Assembly (NCBI GenBank): GCA_049509635.1
Contig: JBEKZS010000105.1
Coordinates: 1-15,802 of the forward strand
From: Roseiarcus sp049509635
GTDB taxonomy: Bacteria; Pseudomonadota; Alphaproteobacteria; Rhizobiales; Beijerinckiaceae
DNA length: 15,802 nucleotides
Direction: 5' to 3'
Below are positions 14,674 to 15,802 of the stretch, piece by piece. The notes beneath the pieces were generated by a model. That model searched no databases and was not told the origin of the DNA. It saw only the letters and a program-made list of their open reading frames with translations. Position 1 is the stretch's first letter, and each line of letters opens with the position of its first letter. The position numbers and the translations under genes are program-made.

Positions 14674-15696
14674 TCAGCCCAGGCGCGCGACCACGGCGAG
14701 CCGCTTCACCTGGCCGCTGTGGAACGCCTGCAGGAAGGCGTCATAGTTCCGGAACGAGACGCAGCCGTTGGAATCGCCGTTGGGACCGAGCATGTAGCTG
14801 TGGGCGAGCAGGCCCGCCCGGCCGAAAATGTCGCCGGCGCCGCCGATCGGATTGAGCCGCAGCGCCTGCACGCCGTGGAACAGCTGCTCGCGCGCCTCGA
14901 GCGCGTAGACGTGGGGCGGCGTGGCGCCGCGATTGCGCTCGGCGACGTGATCGGGGTCGTCGATCCGGTTCCCCAGCCCCGAATGCGCTTCCAGCCGGGT
15001 GCCGTCGGGCAGATAGACGGTATGCGCGGAGAGGTCGTAGACGGCGGTCCATCGATCCCAGCGGGCCGACGGCCCGGCGGCTTCGCTGCGCGGCGCGCTC
15101 GACACGCCGTCTTCCGCCGCGGCATAGGCGAGCGGCGGCCCTGACGGCCTGCCGGCGCCGAACAGCTTCTCGAAGAAATTCCGGTCGTCGGTCGGCGCTG
15201 CTGGCGCCGGCGCGCCCTTGCCGTTCTGGGCGAGACGGCGGACGGCGGCCGGCGGCGCGGCGGGCGGGGCGAATTCGGCCGGACGCGGCGGCGGCGCCGG
15301 CGCGGTCTGGGCGGGCGCGGCCGCGATCGGCGGCGCAATCGGCCCGGCCTCGCCCGGCGGCGGGTTCGCAGCGACGCGAATCGGCGGAAGCGGCGGGAGC
15401 TCGAATGGCTCGGACGGTTCGCCTGTTGCCGAGAACCGCGCGGAACCGCCGGCAAATCCCGGATCGAACAGCAGGCCATGGGCGTCCGCGGCGAACTTCG
15501 GCACCGGCGCGGCGACGTGGGACGCCGCCGTCGGCGCGAACATCGGCGCGGCGACCGGCAGCCGGTGAAGAATCCAGGCCCCCGCCGCCAGGCCGACGGC
15601 GAGCGCCGCCGCCCCGGGCGCGGCGCGGGAGAGGAATTCCAGGGAAAGGCGACGAAACGCGCCCAACACGTCCGACGCAACGCTATCTCGAATCAT
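14674..15696 (-). CDS. Membrane-anchored DUF2778/Tlde1-domain protein (L,D-transpeptidase-like cell-wall enzyme)
   Basis: This 340-aa protein has a short cytoplasmic N-terminus, one membrane helix (about 27-44), a long periplasmic linker rich in Pro and Ala (about 48-200), and a C-terminal DUF2778 domain (about 214-336). The domain has AVYDLSAHTVYLPDG, then LEAHSGLG, ATPPHVYAL, LLAHSYMLGPNGDSNGCVSF. His299 and Cys312 in the last of these are the probable catalytic pair, as in L,D-transpeptidase-like enzymes; the domain is now called Tlde1 after a Salmonella type VI effector. No secretion-system gene is near, so a housekeeping role in peptidoglycan remodelling is more likely. ATG 15696 was chosen. 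An upstream in-frame TTG at 15708 has its GAGG too close to be a good start. Confidence 0.88.
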   Translation of the reverse strand: MIRDSVASDVLGAFRRLSLEFLSRAAPGAAALAVGLAAGAWILHRLPVAAPMFAPTAASHVAAPVPKFAADAHGLLFDPGFAGGSARFSATGEPSEPFELPPLPPIRVAANPPPGEAGPIAPPIAAAPAQTAPAPPPRPAEFAPPAAPPAAVRRLAQNGKGAPAPAAPTDDRNFFEKLFGAGRPSGPPLAYAAAEDGVSSAPRSEAAGPSARWDRWTAVYDLSAHTVYLPDGTRLEAHSGLGNRIDDPDHVAERNRGATPPHVYALEAREQLFHGVQALRLNPIGGAGDIFGRAGLLAHSYMLGPNGDSNGCVSFRNYDAFLQAFHSGQVKRLAVVARLG

Positions 15697-15802
15697 CTTC
15701 GCCGCCAATGCCTCGCTTTCTCGGTAATTCTGCGGCTCTTGCGTTTACACTTGATTAACGCCGTCGGCCGCGGCGGAACATTGGCTCAGCCGGGACGGCG
15801 TC
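15697..15802. promoter_or_regulatory. Leader of the DUF2778 gene, window end
   Basis: These 106 bases lie upstream of the DUF2778 gene and include an AT-richer patch at about 15725-15757 that probably holds its promoter. No convincing pair of hexamers or small gene could be assigned. Confidence 0.25.

Noticed and set aside
1..15802. Phage, CRISPR, transposon, tRNA, rRNA or toxin-antitoxin elements
   Set aside because: No direct-repeat array, transposase or integrase motif, RNA gene or toxin-antitoxin pair was visible on either strand.

Overview
The window is high-GC DNA (only a few short AT-richer stretches). Its gene content fits an alphaproteobacterium of the Hyphomicrobiales (Rhizobiales) type: a diverged PspA/IM30 protein paired with a YiaA/B two-helix membrane protein, an LplT-PlsC-acyl-ACP synthetase tri-domain fusion, MtgA, and a membrane-anchored DUF2778/Tlde1 protein. 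The genus cannot be fixed from the sequence. No rRNA, tRNA, CRISPR array, integrase or insertion sequence was seen, and the segment reads as chromosomal.

Left part (1-2476). The window opens in the 3' end of a gene that looks like a periplasmic sugar-binding protein, followed by a perfect 12-bp inverted repeat. A small helical protein (210-395) and an unrecognised 221-aa protein (415-1080) follow. Between 1099 and 1220, on the minus strand, lies a frameshifted relic of the C-terminus of a short-chain dehydrogenase. An intact SDR of the Phe-for-Tyr type follows (1304-2002), then a 474-bp stretch with no gene that can be supported.

Membrane-stress block (2477-4342). A TetR-family regulator (minus) is divergent from a PspA-like coiled-coil gene and a YiaA/B-like gene (plus). 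Their intergenic region carries three copies of the perfect palindrome TGAAC-N3-GTTCA. One overlaps the -35 of a good sigma70-type promoter, one lies just downstream of the expected start of transcription, and one lies between the promoter region and tetR. A 10-bp hairpin closes the block.

Phospholipid block (4436-10053). aas encodes a lysophospholipid flippase, acyltransferase and acyl-ACP synthetase in one 1133-aa chain. It is followed at 34 bp by a GNAT-like protein and 22 bp later by an 8-TM protein with a soluble C-terminal domain, neither of known function. Together with the neighbouring PspA module, this suggests a locus for membrane damage sensing and phospholipid repair. That link is an inference.

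Right part (10119-15802). An aldo/keto reductase and a DHA1-type MFS exporter are co-directional. Convergent to the exporter is mtgA (minus). Divergent from mtgA is an LLM-class flavin oxidoreductase (plus). Convergent to that is the DUF2778/Tlde1 protein with a long Pro/Ala-rich linker (minus). Two cell-wall enzymes therefore flank the flavoprotein gene.
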